From Candidatus Methylomirabilota bacterium (GTDB taxonomy: Bacteria; Methylomirabilota; Methylomirabilia; Methylomirabilales; JACPAU01): DNA of 5,295 nt. The stretch spans positions 1-5,295 of the forward strand of contig JACPAU010000254.1 of assembly GCA_016180705.1 (NCBI GenBank), written 5' to 3'. The notes under the pieces are model-generated. The model saw only the letters and a list, made by a program, of their open reading frames with translations, did not search any database and was not told where the DNA came from. Positions 4,824-5,295 of the stretch are shown piece after piece. The position numbers were made by a program, and so were the translations under genes. Positions within the stretch are counted from its first letter, which is position 1. Each line of letters starts with the position of its first letter.

Positions 4824-5295
4824 GTGCTCAAGGCGCTCGTCCTGGGACTGCCGGTGGGGCTGGCCTTCGGCTATGCCCTGCAGCGGGGGCGGTTCTGCCT
4901 GAACACCGCGTTCAGGGACGTCTTCCTCATTCGCGACGGGACGCTGGTCCGGGCGTGGGCGCTGGCGCTGGTCATCCAGATGGTCGGCGTCCACGCCCTG
5001 GCGGGACTCGGTTGGTTCCAGATGGCCATGGCCCCCTTCTGGTGGCAGGCCGCGCTCCTGGGTGGCCTCGTCTTCGGCTGGGGCATGGTCCTGTCGGGCG
5101 GGTGAACGACGGGTGTCTCCTACCGGTCGGGTGAGGGGATGGTGGCTTCGTGGATCAGCCTGGTGGGCTTTGGTCTGGGGATCATGATGACGAGCGGCGG
5201 CCTCCTCGAGCCCCTGCAGGAGCGCCTGCGGGTCGCGGTCATCGGCGACGGCCCGCCGGCCACGGCGGCCAGCCTGCTCGGTCTCAGCCCGTGGG
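4824..5295 (+). CDS. YeeE/YedE (TsuA-like) transporter, candidate selenoprotein with in-frame TGA; 3' end cut by window
   Basis: An inner-membrane protein of the YeeE/YedE family; TsuA of this family imports thiosulfate, and the YedE/FdhT branch is linked to selenium metabolism. Hydrophobic segments are at about residues 4-19, 42-61, 72-91 and 106-123. The first family motif is QRGRFCLNTAFRD (20-32, with C25). The second, normally GGC-x-x-G-x-x-YR-x-GEG, reads GG-TGA-TTGVSYRSGEG, so the conserved cysteine at position 94 is replaced by TGA (5103-5105). Beyond it the frame stays open for 63 codons to the window end, with family-like sequence through LLGLSPW. A SECIS-like hairpin follows the TGA. 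I infer insertion of selenocysteine. The alternatives are a nonsense mutation (TGC or TGT to TGA is one base) or a sequencing error. If the TGA were a real stop, the product would be a 93-aa fragment. The cysteine corresponds to one of the three essential cysteines of TsuA. The gene is last in view in the sulfur operon, 10 bases after the dsrH-like gene. Confidence 0.82.
5103..5105 (+). other. In-frame TGA, candidate selenocysteine codon (residue 94)
   Basis: The TGA falls exactly at the family's conserved cysteine, between GG and TTGVSYR. Flanking codons on both sides encode family sequence in the same frame, so no frameshift is involved. Confidence 0.7.
5114..5141 (+). promoter_or_regulatory. 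Candidate bacterial SECIS hairpin
   Basis: The stem pairs 5114-5121 with 5134-5141 (8 pairs, three of them G-U) and 5122-5124 with 5130-5132 (3 pairs). G5133 is bulged and the apical loop is GGTCG at 5125-5129. The loop starts 19 bases after the TGA, inside the range usual for bacterial SECIS. It begins with G and contains GGTC, the loop sequence that SelB recognises in E. coli fdhF, at almost the same distance. The fold was found by eye. Confidence 0.6.

Noticed and set aside
4758..5105. YeeE gene taken as a normal short protein starting at GTG 4758 and ending at TGA 5105
   Set aside because: The start lies inside the dsrH-like gene without a ribosome site, and family sequence continues in the same frame after the TGA.
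5107..5129. Alternative hairpin CGACGGGTG / TACCGGTCG right after the TGA
   Set aside because: It has a central G-G mismatch, its loop TCTCC starts only about 10 bases after the TGA, and it lacks the G/GU loop feature. It is a competing fold but a poor SECIS.

Overview
The window is strongly GC-rich bacterial DNA with dense, short-spaced genes and sigma70-type promoters. The gene content is a divergent pair of operons. No marker in view fixes the taxon. A deep-branching, GC-rich, sulfur-metabolising bacterium of the NC10/Rokubacteria or deltaproteobacterial kind would fit, but that is a low-confidence inference.

Left part, minus strand: an AMMECR1-domain protein (662-1231) is followed 19 bases later by purM (642 down to the window edge, C-terminus cut off). 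Both are probably read from a good promoter at 1290-1319. The gene-free stretch 1232-1547 separates them from the plus-strand operon. It holds that promoter, a plus-strand promoter near 1446-1473 and an inverted repeat (1478-1499) over the expected transcription start, which is a likely autorepression operator.

Right part, plus strand, one tightly packed cluster: an Rrf2-family regulator with four cysteines (1548-1997); a cysteine synthase whose N-terminal coding part is missing (homology from about 2006, first ATG at 2045); a ubiquitin-like sulfur-carrier domain fused in line to a ThiF/MoeB-type E1 enzyme (2851-3855); three small DsrE/DsrF/DsrH (TusDCB-like) proteins (3852-4813); and a YeeE/YedE (TsuA-like) membrane protein (4824 to the window edge). 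Together they look like a sulfur-acquisition module: a membrane protein importing thiosulfate or a related sulfur or selenium species, DsrEFH relaying persulfide sulfur, an E1/carrier pair activating sulfur as a thiocarboxylate, and cysteine synthase as a sink, all under an Rrf2 sensor.

The most notable observation is in the YeeE gene. An in-frame TGA (5103-5105) sits exactly where the family has its conserved cysteine (the GGC-x-x-G-x-x-YR-x-GEG motif). The reading frame stays open and family-like to the window end. A hairpin with a GGTCG apical loop lies 19 bases after the TGA, as in bacterial SECIS elements. This gene is best read as a candidate selenoprotein (Sec94), and an automatic annotation would truncate it.

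The second caution is that two neighbouring genes each lack roughly 30 or more residues of conserved sequence: the cysteine synthase N-terminus with its PLP lysine region cut off from a start, and the middle of the ubiquitin-like domain. These may be true deletions or assembly losses.
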